A stretch of DNA of 64,000 bases from an uncultured Aquimarina sp. (GCF_947495315.1 NZ_CANLYD010000021.1:46008-110007); one strand, 5' to 3'. Shown: positions 1 to 10,402, counted from the first letter of the stretch. The notes: generated from the letters alone by a model not told the origin. Made by a program: numbers and translations.

Positions 1-2247
1 GCGGCTGCAATTTATGGAGCCAGAGCAGCAGCTGGGGTAATAATTATTACCACTAAAAAAGGAAAAAGAGGGAAAACTAAGGTTTCTTTTTCACAAGATT
101 TTGGATTTAACGTAATTCTTAACCCTTTAGGGCAAAGAAATTTCACAGAGGCAACTGCAGAAACATCATTTGGTGCAGGAAATGGGGCATTATTTATTGC
201 TGCTAGGGATAATGGAACACTCATTGACTATGAGGACGAGATTTATGGAGAAGAAGGTTTTATCTCCAATAGTAGCGTTAATATATCTGGAGGATCTGAT
301 AATACTCTGTTCTATGCTGCTTTTTCTAATAATGAAGAAGATGGAATTGTTGATAATACAGGATACAACAGAAAATCTATTCGTTTTAATTTAGATCATG
401 ATTTTTTAGATAAAAGAGCTAAACTTACCTTGACGAGTAACTATGTCGATTCTCAGTCAGATAGAGGTTTTTTTAATAACGATAATACAGGAACTACTAT
501 TGGAGTTTCGTTGACATCTACACCACCTTGGGCACAATTATTTCCAGATGCTAATGGAAATTATCCTGATAACATATATGGTTCTTCAAACCCACTACAG
601 ACAAGGGATTTAATTACGAATAGAGAAGATGTAAATAGATTTATTGTTGGGGGTACATTAGACGTTAAATTATTTGAAAATGATAACTCTAACTTAAAGT
701 TGATTTTAAGAGGAGGGGTTGATTATTATGAATTAATAACAACAGCAATTTTTCCTGAAACATTACAGTTTCAAAGACCAGACCAAGGAGGTTTAAACGG
801 AGTTAGTGCTTTGGGAACTACAGAAAATAAAGATGCTAATTATTCTGCCTTCTTAGTTCATAACTATACGACTAGTAGTGATCTTAACTTTAGAACACAG
901 GCAGGTATCACAAAACAAACATTTTCTAGGAATACGGTTAGAAATGTGACAAGTGATTTAATAGCAGCCCAAACCAATTTGGATCAGGGAGCAAATGTTA
1001 GTGTAACTCAATTTAGATTGGAACAAGAAGACGTTGGTTTCTTTGTTCAGGAAGAGTTAAATTATCAAGACAAAATTATTGGGACAATTGGTGTAAGAGG
1101 AGATCAATCAAGTAATAATGGCGATGCTAATGAATTGTTTTATTATCCAAAAGCTTCTGCCGCTATAAATTTACACAAATTTGATTTTTGGAAAGTTCCT
1201 GTTTTAAATCAGTTTAAGATTAGAGCAGCGTATGGTGAAGCTGGAAATTTTGCTCCTAATGGTGCTTTATTTACTGCATACACTAATTCACTAATTGATG
1301 GAAATGTAGGGATAATTGTTCCACTTACTCTTGGTGATCCGGATATTTCTCCAGAAAAGCAAAAGGAATTAGAGGTAGGTTTTGATGCTAGCTTTTTGGA
1401 TAGCAGGGTTAATCTTGAGTTCTCATATTATAATAAATCAGTAGACGATTTGATTCTTCAAGCAAACGCAGAACCATCTTCTGGTTTTACAACTAGATTT
1501 ACAAATGCCGGTAATTTAGAAAACAGAGGTATTGAGATAGCTTTGAATGCAAATGTTTTGCAAAACGAAGATTTCGATTGGAGTACTAATTTATTGTTTT
1601 TTACGAATACTTCAGAAATTACAAAATTAGAAGTCGCTCCTTTTAACTTAGGAGGTTTTGGAACAGGTCTTGGTACTTTTAGAATTGAAGAGGGGAGAAG
1701 TGCTACACAAATTGTTGGTAACAATGCTGATGGAGATTTAGTAGTTTTAGGGGATGCTGAACCTGATTTTCAAATGACTTGGACAAATAATTTGCGATAT
1801 AAGGATTTTACACTATCGTTTCTATGGCACTGGAAAAAAGGAGGAGATAATGTCAATCTTACTAGTTTGTTAACCGATTTTGGAGGAACCAGTGTTGATT
1901 ATGATGATTTTGATTTCGATCCTAACGTTGCTAATGGAGATTTTAGAGTTGCTGCATTCTTTGCAGGAAATGCAACCCCTTTTGTAGAGGACGCCTCTTA
2001 TCTAAGATTAAGAGAAATAGGATTATATTATAATTTCCCAAGCAAAGTAAGAGAAAAAATTTTTAGAGGATATGTTTCAAATTTAAAAATCGGTTTTTCT
2101 GGAAATAACTTGATTAATATTTTTGATTACAATAGTTATGATCCAGAGGTTTCTAATTTCGGATCCAACGGATTATCGACAGGAGTGGAAGTTACACCAT
2201 TTCCATCTGCTAAACGTTACTTACTTCATCTAGCAGTTGATTTTTAA
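1..2247 (+). CDS. SusC/RagA-type TonB-dependent outer membrane receptor (5' end outside window)
   Basis: Outer membrane receptor that imports oligomers together with its SusD partner, powered by TonB. The reading frame is open from base 1, so the gene starts upstream; 748 codons are present up to the TAA. The first residues, GARAAAGVIIITTKKG, are the end of the plug domain, and the rest is beta-barrel sequence rich in aromatic and Asn/Asp strands, including the usual ending in which the protein resumes after YDPEV with a final strand ending in VDF. The signal peptide, CarboxypepD-like domain and TonB box lie outside the window. The SusD gene starts 19 bp downstream, so the two are cotranscribed. 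The substrate cannot be told: no glycoside hydrolase or protease is linked to the pair inside the window. Confidence 0.95.
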   Translation, partial: AAAIYGARAAAGVIIITTKKGKRGKTKVSFSQDFGFNVILNPLGQRNFTEATAETSFGAGNGALFIAARDNGTLIDYEDEIYGEEGFISNSSVNISGGSDNTLFYAAFSNNEEDGIVDNTGYNRKSIRFNLDHDFLDKRAKLTLTSNYVDSQSDRGFFNNDNTGTTIGVSLTSTPPWAQLFPDANGNYPDNIYGSSNPLQTRDLITNREDVNRFIVGGTLDVKLFENDNSNLKLILRGGVDYYELITTAIFPETLQFQRPDQGGLNGVSALGTTENKDANYSAFLVHNYTTSSDLNFRTQAGITKQTFSRNTVRNVTSDLIAAQTNLDQGANVSVTQFRLEQEDVGFFVQEELNYQDKIIGTIGVRGDQSSNNGDANELFYYPKASAAINLHKFDFWKVPVLNQFKIRAAYGEAGNFAPNGALFTAYTNSLIDGNVGIIVPLTLGDPDISPEKQKELEVGFDASFLDSRVNLEFSYYNKSVDDLILQANAEPSSGFTTRFTNAGNLENRGIEIALNANVLQNEDFDWSTNLLFFTNTSEITKLEVAPFNLGGFGTGLGTFRIEEGRSATQIVGNNADGDLVVLGDAEPDFQMTWTNNLRYKDFTLSFLWHWKKGGDNVNLTSLLTDFGGTSVDYDDFDFDPNVANGDFRVAAFFAGNATPFVEDASYLRLREIGLYYNFPSKVREKIFRGYVSNLKIGFSGNNLINIFDYNSYDPEVSNFGSNGLSTGVEVTPFPSAKRYLLHLAVDF

Positions 2248-2266
2248 ACCAAAAATTATAAGAAAA

Positions 2267-3646
2267 ATGAAAATATTTAGAAATATATTTATAATGATGC
2301 TGTCTTCGATAACTATTCTATCCTGCGATATCGAAGATGCAACTAATTTAAATGGACCTACGACTGATTCAGTATCTTCTGATCTGTCAAGAGCTGAATT
2401 AATACAAACTATATCTGGAGTGCTTTCTGATATGAGAACTCGATTAGGTACTCAAGTGGATGCTCAATCCGTTGCAGGGAGAGATTATTGGAGAGTGCAG
2501 AGTTCTGATCCTAGATGGACTGCTGATTTATTAACAGGTACAGTAGACAATAATACATTTTATACTACTGCACCTTATTCTTCGAGGTATGCCACAATTA
2601 AAGGGGTTAATTTAATTTTGGAAGGGTTGGCAAATACTTCGGCAGATTTTACAACCGAAGAAATCGCTGCAACTAAAGGTTTTGCAAATACAATAATGGC
2701 GCATGAGTTTTTAATGTTATTGAATCAGCAATTTCAAAACGGTATAAGAATTGACGTTTCAGATCCTAATAATTTGGGCCCATTTGTAAGTTATGATGAG
2801 GGATTAACAGCTGTATTTAACATGTTAACGTCTGCGGCTACTGATTTATCTAATGGTGGAACCGAGTTTCCTTTTACAGTACCTTCTGGATTTGATGGTA
2901 TAGAAGGTGCTTCTGGGATTCCTGATATGCCTGAAAATGATGTAGTATCACCTGCTGATTTTATAACATTTACTAATGCAATAGCAGCGAGAGTAGAGGC
3001 ATATAGAGGTAATTATGCTTCCGTGAACACCCTACTACAGAATTCTTTTATGGACATGGGAGGAGATTTATCCGCAGGTGCTTATTTTACTTTTTCACTA
3101 ACGGGTGCGGATATTGCTAACCCTTTGTTTTTTGCTTTGAATTCTACGATTGCGAATGCAAGATTAGCTCATCCATCTTTTATTGCAGATGCGGAAGCAG
3201 GAGATACTAGACTTAGTAAGGTCGTTCTTAGGGATAGTGCTTTAGAAGTAAACGGACCGGATGGAGTTTCTAATTCCTCAGATGATCTAATCGGAGAATA
3301 TGATGTATTCATTTATGAAAGCAATGTAGATCAAGTTTCAATTATAAGAAATGAAGAATTAATTTTGTTATCTGCTGAGGCAAATCATATAACGAATCCG
3401 GCAGCAGCAGTGGCCGCAATTGATGTGATTAGAACATCAGCGGGACTACCTGCTTATAGTGGGGGTACTTCTCCTTCAGAATTAGTAGATGAGATTCTTA
3501 TTCAAAGACGATATTCTTTATATGCAGAGGGACATCGATGGGTAGATGTTAGAAGGTTTGATAGATTAGGTGATTTACCTATTGACAGACCTGGTGATGC
3601 TGTTTTTGAGCAGTTTCCAACACCTGATAATGAGAATCGTAATTGA
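2267..3646 (+). CDS. SusD/RagB family surface lipoprotein
   Basis: Surface glycan- or peptide-binding lipoprotein that caps the SusC barrel encoded just upstream. The chosen ATG gives 459 residues beginning MKIFRNIF, with a hydrophobic stretch and lipobox (ILSC, Cys about residue 20), followed by an acidic Asp/Glu segment as in exported surface lipoproteins. An earlier in-frame TTG at 2237 would overlap the SusC gene and place charged residues in front of the signal peptide, so it is not preferred. The C-terminal part has the typical SusD signature: a helix with RNEELILLSAEAN, then AIDVIRTSAGLP and EILIQRRYSLYAEGHRWVDVRR. A strong terminator follows. Substrate unknown. Confidence 0.95.
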   Translation: MKIFRNIFIMMLSSITILSCDIEDATNLNGPTTDSVSSDLSRAELIQTISGVLSDMRTRLGTQVDAQSVAGRDYWRVQSSDPRWTADLLTGTVDNNTFYTTAPYSSRYATIKGVNLILEGLANTSADFTTEEIAATKGFANTIMAHEFLMLLNQQFQNGIRIDVSDPNNLGPFVSYDEGLTAVFNMLTSAATDLSNGGTEFPFTVPSGFDGIEGASGIPDMPENDVVSPADFITFTNAIAARVEAYRGNYASVNTLLQNSFMDMGGDLSAGAYFTFSLTGADIANPLFFALNSTIANARLAHPSFIADAEAGDTRLSKVVLRDSALEVNGPDGVSNSSDDLIGEYDVFIYESNVDQVSIIRNEELILLSAEANHITNPAAAVAAIDVIRTSAGLPAYSGGTSPSELVDEILIQRRYSLYAEGHRWVDVRRFDRLGDLPIDRPGDAVFEQFPTPDNENRN

Positions 3647-3670
3647 TCAAACAAAAGATTTTTTAAAAGA

Positions 3671-3696
3671 AACGCCGCTAATTAGCGGCGTTTTTA
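3671..3696. terminator. Bidirectional intrinsic terminator
   Basis: A perfect 22-nt palindrome, AACGCCGCTAA/TTAGCGGCGTT, is followed by a T run on the plus strand and preceded by an A-rich run, so it can end both the SusC/SusD transcript and the convergent efflux operon. Confidence 0.85.
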
Positions 3697-3721
3697 ATTC
3701 TATGATTTAAAAGTAAAAGAT

Positions 3722-6700
3722 TTAAACAGTTGCTGTAACTGGAGTTTCAGATTTTATAGTTTTTTTACTACTAAATCTTACTTTTACTTTATGGACTATA
3801 AAGAATAGACAAGGCACGATGATTAAGGTTAGGAATGTTGCGATAATCAAACCATAAATAACAGCCCAAGCTAATGGTCCCCAAAAAATTACGTTGTCAC
3901 CTCCAATATAAATCTTAGGGTCAAATTCAGTAAATAGCGAGAAGAAATCGACATTAAATCCTACGGCCAAAGGAATCAATCCTAATACTGTAGTTATAGC
4001 TGTTAATATTACAGGCCTAAGACGTGCTCGACCTCCTTGAACTATCAATTTTCTAACTTCGTCATTTGGGAGTAGTTCATTCTCATCAAGATCGAGTTCT
4101 ACTTTTTTACGGTCAATAAGCAATTGTGTATAATCTAATAATACTACTCCATTGTTTACCACAATTCCGGCTAATGAAATGATTCCCATCATCGTCATCA
4201 TAATTACGAAGGCCGCTCCGGTAATTAAAATACCACCAAATACACCTATAAAACTAAGGAAAATGGCAATCATAATGATCGTTGGTTTAGATATTGAGCT
4301 AAATTGAAAGATCAGTAATAACATAATTAACCCCAATCCGGAGAAAAATGCACCCATTAAAAATGACATTTGTTTATTTTGCTCTTCTATCTGACCGGTA
4401 TAATCTATTTTAACACCTCTTGGCAATTCCTTAAAACTAGCCATTTCTGTTTGTATTTGAGCTACTATAGCTCCTGCATCCGTGTATCCTGGTTGTAAGC
4501 CTGAATATACAGTCACCACTCGTTTGGTATCTTTATGTTTAACCGCACTAAACGACGAGGTGTTTTTTTGAGACGCAACAGCAGAAACAGGGATCTCTTT
4601 TATTTTACCTGAAGCTTGGTCTCTAAACGTGATATTTTGATTAAATAATGCACTGGTGTTATATCGATTGTTTTCATCAAAACGAACATAAATATCATAA
4701 TCTTCACCTTCCTTTTTGTAAACTCCTGCTTTCTCTCCAAAAATAGAACGACGTAATTGATTACCTACTTGACCCGCAGCCACACCTAGCTCACCTGCTT
4801 TTTCTCGATCTACTACAACCTGCATAGCTGGCTTTCCTTTATTAACATCAATTTTTAGCTCTTCAATACCAGGAATATTTTTTTCATTGATGAAATTTCG
4901 CATCTGCTCGGCTATAGTTATTAATTCATCATAATCCGATCCTTCGATTTCTATATTAATAGGATATCCAGCTGGTGGCCCAACAGCATCCTTTTCTACC
5001 GATATTGCTACACCAGGATAAATTCCTTTTAATGCATCTTGTACTTTTTGTCGGAGTATTTCAGAATCTTTTCCATTTCTGAATTTATATTCTCTCATCG
5101 CGGCAATGATCTTAGCACGATGTGGCATTTCTGCACTGCTACCTCCATCTGTCAAAGGATTTCCGGCACCTTCTCCTACTTGTGATACCGCAGCTTCCAC
5201 CAAGAAATTATAATCTTCACCTTCTACATATTCTTCGTCATTTATGACAGCATATACACGGTTTTCAATTTCTTTGGTAATTTTATTAGTTTTTTCAATA
5301 TCCGTTCCTTGGGGATATTCGACATAAACAATAATTTGATTAGGTTTATTATCAGGGAAAAATTCGATTTTAGTACGTTGACTTGCTACAGATGCTCCAA
5401 ACATTCCGAATACAATAAATAATAAAAGGAAAGTTCCAGCTATAAATGCGTAGGTACGCCATCCTCTTAAAGCGAAGGTTAAAAATCTTTGATAGCTGTT
5501 TTCTAACCATGTTAAGATTCTTTTTTGGAAGAAAAGAGCCGATTTTTTTAGCGCAAAACGATACACCCAAAACATAATCGCAGTAAAAATCATTAATGTC
5601 CCCAAACCTCTGACAACACCTCCGAAAATCAAGATAAAGATTCCAAATCCGCCAAGTATAATACTTATTCTGATGAGTTGTTTTACTGTTAATACTTTTT
5701 CTCCGATCTCCATAAATCGGGATACTAACATAGAATTAATAAAAATTGCCACGAACAAAGAGGATCCCAAAACAACCGAAAGTGTAATTGGGAAGTAGAT
5801 CATAAATTGTCCCATTACACCTGGCCACATACCCAGAGGTACAAAAGCGGCAACAGTAGTTGCGGTAGAAATAATAATAGGATATGCTATTTCTCCGATT
5901 CCTTTTTTTGCTGCTTCAATTCTGGACAGACCTTCTTCTTCCATCAATCGATATACATTTTCAACCACTACGATACCATTATCTACGAGCATTCCTAGTC
6001 CCATAATTAATGCAAATAGAATCATAGTATTCATAGTATATCCTAGTAAGGATAAGATCATAAAGGACATAAACATCGACATTGGGATTGCAAATCCAAC
6101 AAATAATGCATTTCTAAACCCTAAAAAGAATTGTAATACTCCTACTACCAATATAATCCCAAAAATAATATTGTTTACAAGGTCATCTACCTGATTAATC
6201 GTTTTGGAAGACTGATCATTAGCAATACTAATATTTAAGTCTGTTGGAAATATATTTTCTTTAGCATCTTCAACAATAAGATTAATCTTTTCTGCAGCTT
6301 CCACCATGTTTTTACCAGAACGTTTTTTAACCTCTAGCATCACCACATTATCGCCAAATTCTCTGGCGTACGTAGTTTTGTCTTCTTCTTTAAAAGTTAC
6401 TTTAGCAATATCTCGCAAGTAGACTGCACCGTTCTGAGATTTTACAACAAAATTGTCAAGTTCTAATGGCTGATCAATTTCTCCTAGGATTCTAATGGTT
6501 CTTCGTTGACCACTACTAATCATATTACCGGCGGACATGGTAACATTACCATTTCGGATCGTATTAATAACATCATCGAAACTTACTTTTGCGGCCATCA
6601 TTTTATAGATGTCCACCGCAACTTCAACTTCTTTTTCCTGAGCACCCCTGATGTCAACACCTTTAATTTCCTTTAGATCTTCAATTTCATCTTCTAGATA

Positions 6701-7222
6701 TTCTCCAAATAATTTTAACCTATCCACTGGGTAATCTCCTGTTATATTGATGTTCATTATCGGAGTTTCTTCAGAGATACTTAGATCAAAAACATTAGGT
6801 TCTACCTTTGCTCCGTTAAATGTAGGCCAATCTTCGTTTGCAGTTTCAGAATCTACTTCGTCTTTGACTTTTTGCTTGGCTTGTGGTACCGTAAGATCTT
6901 CATCAAATTCTACAGTAATAATACCGTAATCTTCTTGCGAAGTAGATACTATTTCTACAACATTACTTACATTTTTTAGTTTATCCTCTAAAGGATCAAT
7001 AATCAGTCTTTCTATATCTTCCGCCGTGTTTCCTGGGTAAGGAACACTAATATAAATTTTGGTTTCATTGATCTCAGGAAAATTCTCTCTAGGCATTGAG
7101 AAATACGCTGATAATCCTAAAACTAGAAAGATACCAATCATTACATAGATGGTGGTCGGATTGTCTATCGCCCAAGACGATAATCTAAATTCCTTATCTA
7201 CTTTTTTCTTACTGACTTCCAT
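3722..7222 (-). CDS. RND efflux permease (AcrB/MexB/CusA superfamily)
   Basis: Inner membrane proton-driven pump of a tripartite efflux system; it is the last gene of the operon TetR-TolC-adaptor-permease. The protein has 1166 residues, a little longer than the usual 1030-1050. It starts with a cytoplasmic tail, then a first transmembrane helix (TIYVMIGIFLVLGL) followed by the porter-domain start MPRENFPEI. There are two sets of hydrophobic helices separated by two large periplasmic loops. The TM4 motif reads LVDNGIVVVENV, so the second residue of the AcrB Asp407-Asp408 relay pair is Asn here while the first Asp remains. TM10 region reads GIVVNNGVVLLD. A GXXXG-rich middle stretch of extra helices lies around residues 510-610. 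Substrate (drug, metal, bile-type compound) cannot be decided from sequence. Confidence 0.95.
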   Translation of the reverse strand: MEVSKKKVDKEFRLSSWAIDNPTTIYVMIGIFLVLGLSAYFSMPRENFPEINETKIYISVPYPGNTAEDIERLIIDPLEDKLKNVSNVVEIVSTSQEDYGIITVEFDEDLTVPQAKQKVKDEVDSETANEDWPTFNGAKVEPNVFDLSISEETPIMNINITGDYPVDRLKLFGEYLEDEIEDLKEIKGVDIRGAQEKEVEVAVDIYKMMAAKVSFDDVINTIRNGNVTMSAGNMISSGQRRTIRILGEIDQPLELDNFVVKSQNGAVYLRDIAKVTFKEEDKTTYAREFGDNVVMLEVKKRSGKNMVEAAEKINLIVEDAKENIFPTDLNISIANDQSSKTINQVDDLVNNIIFGIILVVGVLQFFLGFRNALFVGFAIPMSMFMSFMILSLLGYTMNTMILFALIMGLGMLVDNGIVVVENVYRLMEEEGLSRIEAAKKGIGEIAYPIIISTATTVAAFVPLGMWPGVMGQFMIYFPITLSVVLGSSLFVAIFINSMLVSRFMEIGEKVLTVKQLIRISIILGGFGIFILIFGGVVRGLGTLMIFTAIMFWVYRFALKKSALFFQKRILTWLENSYQRFLTFALRGWRTYAFIAGTFLLLFIVFGMFGASVASQRTKIEFFPDNKPNQIIVYVEYPQGTDIEKTNKITKEIENRVYAVINDEEYVEGEDYNFLVEAAVSQVGEGAGNPLTDGGSSAEMPHRAKIIAAMREYKFRNGKDSEILRQKVQDALKGIYPGVAISVEKDAVGPPAGYPINIEIEGSDYDELITIAEQMRNFINEKNIPGIEELKIDVNKGKPAMQVVVDREKAGELGVAAGQVGNQLRRSIFGEKAGVYKKEGEDYDIYVRFDENNRYNTSALFNQNITFRDQASGKIKEIPVSAVASQKNTSSFSAVKHKDTKRVVTVYSGLQPGYTDAGAIVAQIQTEMASFKELPRGVKIDYTGQIEEQNKQMSFLMGAFFSGLGLIMLLLIFQFSSISKPTIIMIAIFLSFIGVFGGILITGAAFVIMMTMMGIISLAGIVVNNGVVLLDYTQLLIDRKKVELDLDENELLPNDEVRKLIVQGGRARLRPVILTAITTVLGLIPLAVGFNVDFFSLFTEFDPKIYIGGDNVIFWGPLAWAVIYGLIIATFLTLIIVPCLFFIVHKVKVRFSSKKTIKSETPVTATV

Positions 7223-7227
7223 AGGAT

Positions 7228-8394
7228 TTAGTTTATGATTTCTACTTTTTGACCATCTTTAACACTTCTCGCACCTTCGCTTATGATAGCATCTCCGCTA
7301 TTAATCCCATCTAGAATTTCGATTAAGTCACCTTGGGTTTTACCGGTTTTTACGATAACTCTTTTGGCTTCAGCAATATTATTAGCATCCTTACCAGAAG
7401 TAATATAGGTATACTGATCTCCTTCAGAGTTTTCTGAAATGATACTTTGTGGGATCAAAATAGCTTTTTCACTGGTGTAATCATTAATTTTTACCTTGGC
7501 AGTGAGATTAGGTTTAATAGTTCCATTTTTATTAGGTATCGCAACTTCCACTGTAAAAGAACGGTTATTAGGATTGATGTAATTTCCTACCTGACGAATT
7601 TTAGTGTCTATTGTTTTTCCTAAAACAGGAAAGTGTACTTTAGCTTCTTTTCCTTTAACGATATTGGCAATATAATTTTCAGGAACTTCTGTCTCTATAT
7701 ACATTTCATCCAGATTAACAATACGAATCAATTCAGTCTGGCCAGGAGCCACTACACTTCCTTGCTCGGCAATTACATCATCCACGATTCCAGAAAATGG
7801 TGCGCTTACAGTAGCTTTTGCTAGCTGTCGTTTCATTTGTTCAACTCCATTTTTTGTGGATTCGTAACTTGTTTTAGCTTGTAGATACTGAATTTCAGAT
7901 CCTATTTTTTGTTCCCATAGTTTTTTCTGACGTTCAAAAGTAGTTTTTGCTAATGCAGCTTGAACTTCCATTTGCGCTACTTGTTGGCTAAGACCACCAT
8001 CATCAATTCTTGCTAATGCCTGACCTTTAGAAACACGTTGTCCTTCTTTTACAAAAACTCGTACCAACGTTCCTGAAGTTTCAGGGTATAGGACAATATT
8101 CTTTTTAGTTTCTACGCTTCCTTGTAACTCCAGATAATGAGTAAATAAAGTATCCTTAGCGGTAATCGTAGTTACCAGTGGAAGTTTTTTGATAGTATCT
8201 AAAGATGCAATGGCTACATCTAATTGCTTTAATTTATCAGCAACGGCTTGCTGTTCTGCAACAACTTCACTTCTTTTAGCTCTAATTGCCGTCAAATCAC
8301 CTTTTTCGATGACTTTTTCTATAGATTTTCCGCCTTCTTGCCCACAAGAAACGATAAGAAGAAATACAGATAATATGATAAGTATCTTTTTCAT
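7228..8394 (-). CDS. RND efflux periplasmic adaptor (HlyD/MFP family) lipoprotein
   Basis: Membrane fusion protein that links the RND permease to the TolC channel. It has 388 residues, with a lipoprotein signal ending in LIVSCG. The mature N-terminus carries an unusual short alpha-helical coiled-coil-like stretch (about residues 35-70, rich in Lys, Glu, Gln) before the barrel-sandwich start. The biotinyl-lipoyl-like halves are visible as SGTLVRVFVKEGQRVSKGQ and VSAPFSGIVDDVIAEQGSVV on either side of a helical hairpin. The gene ends 5 bp before the permease start and begins 9 bp after the TolC gene, so the order within one transcript is clear. Confidence 0.95.
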   Translation of the reverse strand: MKKILIILSVFLLIVSCGQEGGKSIEKVIEKGDLTAIRAKRSEVVAEQQAVADKLKQLDVAIASLDTIKKLPLVTTITAKDTLFTHYLELQGSVETKKNIVLYPETSGTLVRVFVKEGQRVSKGQALARIDDGGLSQQVAQMEVQAALAKTTFERQKKLWEQKIGSEIQYLQAKTSYESTKNGVEQMKRQLAKATVSAPFSGIVDDVIAEQGSVVAPGQTELIRIVNLDEMYIETEVPENYIANIVKGKEAKVHFPVLGKTIDTKIRQVGNYINPNNRSFTVEVAIPNKNGTIKPNLTAKVKINDYTSEKAILIPQSIISENSEGDQYTYITSGKDANNIAEAKRVIVKTGKTQGDLIEILDGINSGDAIISEGARSVKDGQKVEIIN

Positions 8395-8403
8395 GGGTAT
8401 ATT

Positions 8404-9768
8404 TTAGTTATTTGGTGTGTTTAAAATTGATTCCAGTTTAGCTTTGTTGTTTATGATCATCAGCATTGCCTGGAGTACTTCTTGCTGTACGCTGTATAAC
8501 TGTAATTGAGCTTGTCTTAATTCAAAACTGGAAGCCAATCCTTCAGTGTATTTGATTTGATTTTTGTTTTCTATTCTTTCTGCTAGCAAAAGGTTTTGTT
8601 TAGAAGTTTCATAAGTTTCCAAAGAAAGTTGATAATCGCTTAGTGTACTGTTATATTGAAGTTGAATCTGTTGTTGCGCCTCTACAAAAGATGTGTTTGC
8701 TTGTTCAAAAGCGATTTTGGCTCTTTGTGTTTTTGCACTTCTTCCTAATGAACTAAAAATCGGAATGTCAAGACTGACTCCCAAAACAGAGGATTGAAAC
8801 CATCTGGTTTCACTTTCAAAAAAAACAAAATCATTATCGAAAGCAGCCGTTCCATAATTTACAAAAGCAGATAATTTGGGTAGAGCTTTACTTTTTTCTA
8901 GCTTTAGTTCCAATCTTCTTTGTTCTGTTAGTAAATAACCTAATCTATAATCAATGTTGTTTTCGATCATAAAAGGTTTATTTCCTATTGATTGGTCTAC
9001 ATTTTTAACAGTTAGGCTATCTAAGTTGTCAGATAAGATAGTATTAGAGTCAACATCTACACCAATAGTAAGATTAAACATTTGTAATGCTATTTTAGCT
9101 AATCTTTCGGAATTCTTTAATTGATTGGTGATTTGTAACAATGTAATTTGTAATTGTTCTACATCTTCTTCTTCTGCCAAACCATTTTCGAAAATCTTTT
9201 TTCTCTCTTCATAGTTTTTCTCTAAAGCAGCTTTGTTATTTTGAAGAATCTTTACACTTTCTTCAGAAACCAAAACACTTCCGTAGGCATTAATAACACT
9301 TTCGCGAACATTAAGTTGTGCCTTTTCCTGAGAATTGTTACTGTATTGTAAAAAACTTTTAGCAGCTTCTAAACCTACAAGATAGGATCCATCAAAAAGG
9401 AGTTGCGATAGTGTAGCAGTTGCAGAGGCTTGTTGCTGAGGTGTAAAAAATTCTTGAAATTGACCATCAATTGGTTGACCAGTTGATTGATCCACCTCAG
9501 GGAATAAAATCGGTTGTTGTTTTAATTGGTTTTGATAATCAATCACTGCACTAATTTGTGGTAGACCGGTTGCCGTGGTTTCCCATTTTTGTTTTAAAGC
9601 TTTAGCCACATCACGCCTGGCGTTGATCGACTGATAACTATTCTCTAGTGCAAATTCAATAGCTTCATCCAGTGTAAATGAATATTGAGAGGAAACCGGA
9701 GTTTCCTGTGCAAAACCAAATACTGTGAATAGGCTAAAGAAACATAAAGACCAAAGGTTGTTTCTCAT
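8404..9768 (-). CDS. TolC-family outer membrane efflux protein
   Basis: Outer membrane channel of the efflux system. The 454-residue protein starts with a Sec signal peptide (to about VFGFAQ) and has the internal duplication of the OEP family, with long helices rich in Gln, Ala, Leu and Glu (for example the SLTLDEAIEFALENS-like first repeat and the later QAQLQLYSVQQEVLQA stretch). It is not lipidated, unlike OprM-type members. It lies 3 bp downstream of the TetR gene and 9 bp upstream of the adaptor gene. Confidence 0.95.
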   Translation of the reverse strand: MRNNLWSLCFFSLFTVFGFAQETPVSSQYSFTLDEAIEFALENSYQSINARRDVAKALKQKWETTATGLPQISAVIDYQNQLKQQPILFPEVDQSTGQPIDGQFQEFFTPQQQASATATLSQLLFDGSYLVGLEAAKSFLQYSNNSQEKAQLNVRESVINAYGSVLVSEESVKILQNNKAALEKNYEERKKIFENGLAEEEDVEQLQITLLQITNQLKNSERLAKIALQMFNLTIGVDVDSNTILSDNLDSLTVKNVDQSIGNKPFMIENNIDYRLGYLLTEQRRLELKLEKSKALPKLSAFVNYGTAAFDNDFVFFESETRWFQSSVLGVSLDIPIFSSLGRSAKTQRAKIAFEQANTSFVEAQQQIQLQYNSTLSDYQLSLETYETSKQNLLLAERIENKNQIKYTEGLASSFELRQAQLQLYSVQQEVLQAMLMIINNKAKLESILNTPNN

Positions 9769-9771
9769 AAT

Positions 9772-10371
9772 TTATTGTTCTTTTATTAGCTTGTTTAAAA
9801 TTTCTAATCCTTTTTCTGTGGCGATACCACGTACATGGTACTCGAGGTAATCAGCCATTAATTTTGATACAGGGAAAATTTGTCTTGGAAACATTTCCTG
9901 ATCTTTTATCCCAACCATTCCCATAAAATAGAGTCTTGATATAATTTCGATATCAATATTATCTCTAAAAACTCCTTTTTTAATGCCTCTTTCTAGGTTT
10001 TCGATAACACATTCTTGCATCGCCTCGAACTGTTTTACTTTAAGGTTGTTATGTATTTTTGGATAATATTTTTGAAGCTGGTATTGGGGAGATGTTTTCT
10101 CATCCTTCAAGTGATACATCACGAATGCTTTGATTGCATATAATTCTTCAATAGGTTCTTTACTTTCTTCTAAAATAGCATCTATGCCGTCACTAATTGT
10201 ACAAAAAAGATGGTCAGTAGTAGCTTCTACTAATTTTGTTTTATTCTGAAAATGTGCATAAATAGTTTTTTTAGAAATACCCATTTCTGAAGCAAGATCA
10301 TCCATAGTAACACTTTTGAAACCAAAGTTCAAAAACATATCATTTGCTTTTTCAATTATTTTTTCCTTCAT
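9772..10371 (-). CDS. TetR/AcrR-family repressor of the efflux operon
   Basis: Transcriptional regulator of 199 residues. The N-terminal helix-turn-helix is typical: VTMDDLASEMGISKKTIYAHF at about residues 20-40, followed by a ligand-binding helical domain of normal length. It is the first gene of the operon, so it probably represses its own transcript and that of the three pump genes. A perfect 12-bp inverted repeat overlaps its promoter (see the operator entry). The ligand is unknown. Confidence 0.93.
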   Translation of the reverse strand: MKEKIIEKANDMFLNFGFKSVTMDDLASEMGISKKTIYAHFQNKTKLVEATTDHLFCTISDGIDAILEESKEPIEELYAIKAFVMYHLKDEKTSPQYQLQKYYPKIHNNLKVKQFEAMQECVIENLERGIKKGVFRDNIDIEIISRLYFMGMVGIKDQEMFPRQIFPVSKLMADYLEYHVRGIATEKGLEILNKLIKEQ

Positions 10372-10392
10372 CTAGGGGTAATTTTATTTTGG

Positions 10393-10400
10393 CAAATATA
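10393..10400 (-). promoter_or_regulatory. -7 promoter element of the efflux operon
   Basis: Read on the minus strand this is TATATTTG, an exact match to the Bacteroidota -7 consensus TAnnTTTG, 21 bp before the TetR start codon. No clean -33 TTTG is visible at the expected distance. Confidence 0.6.
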
Positions 10401-10402
10401 TG

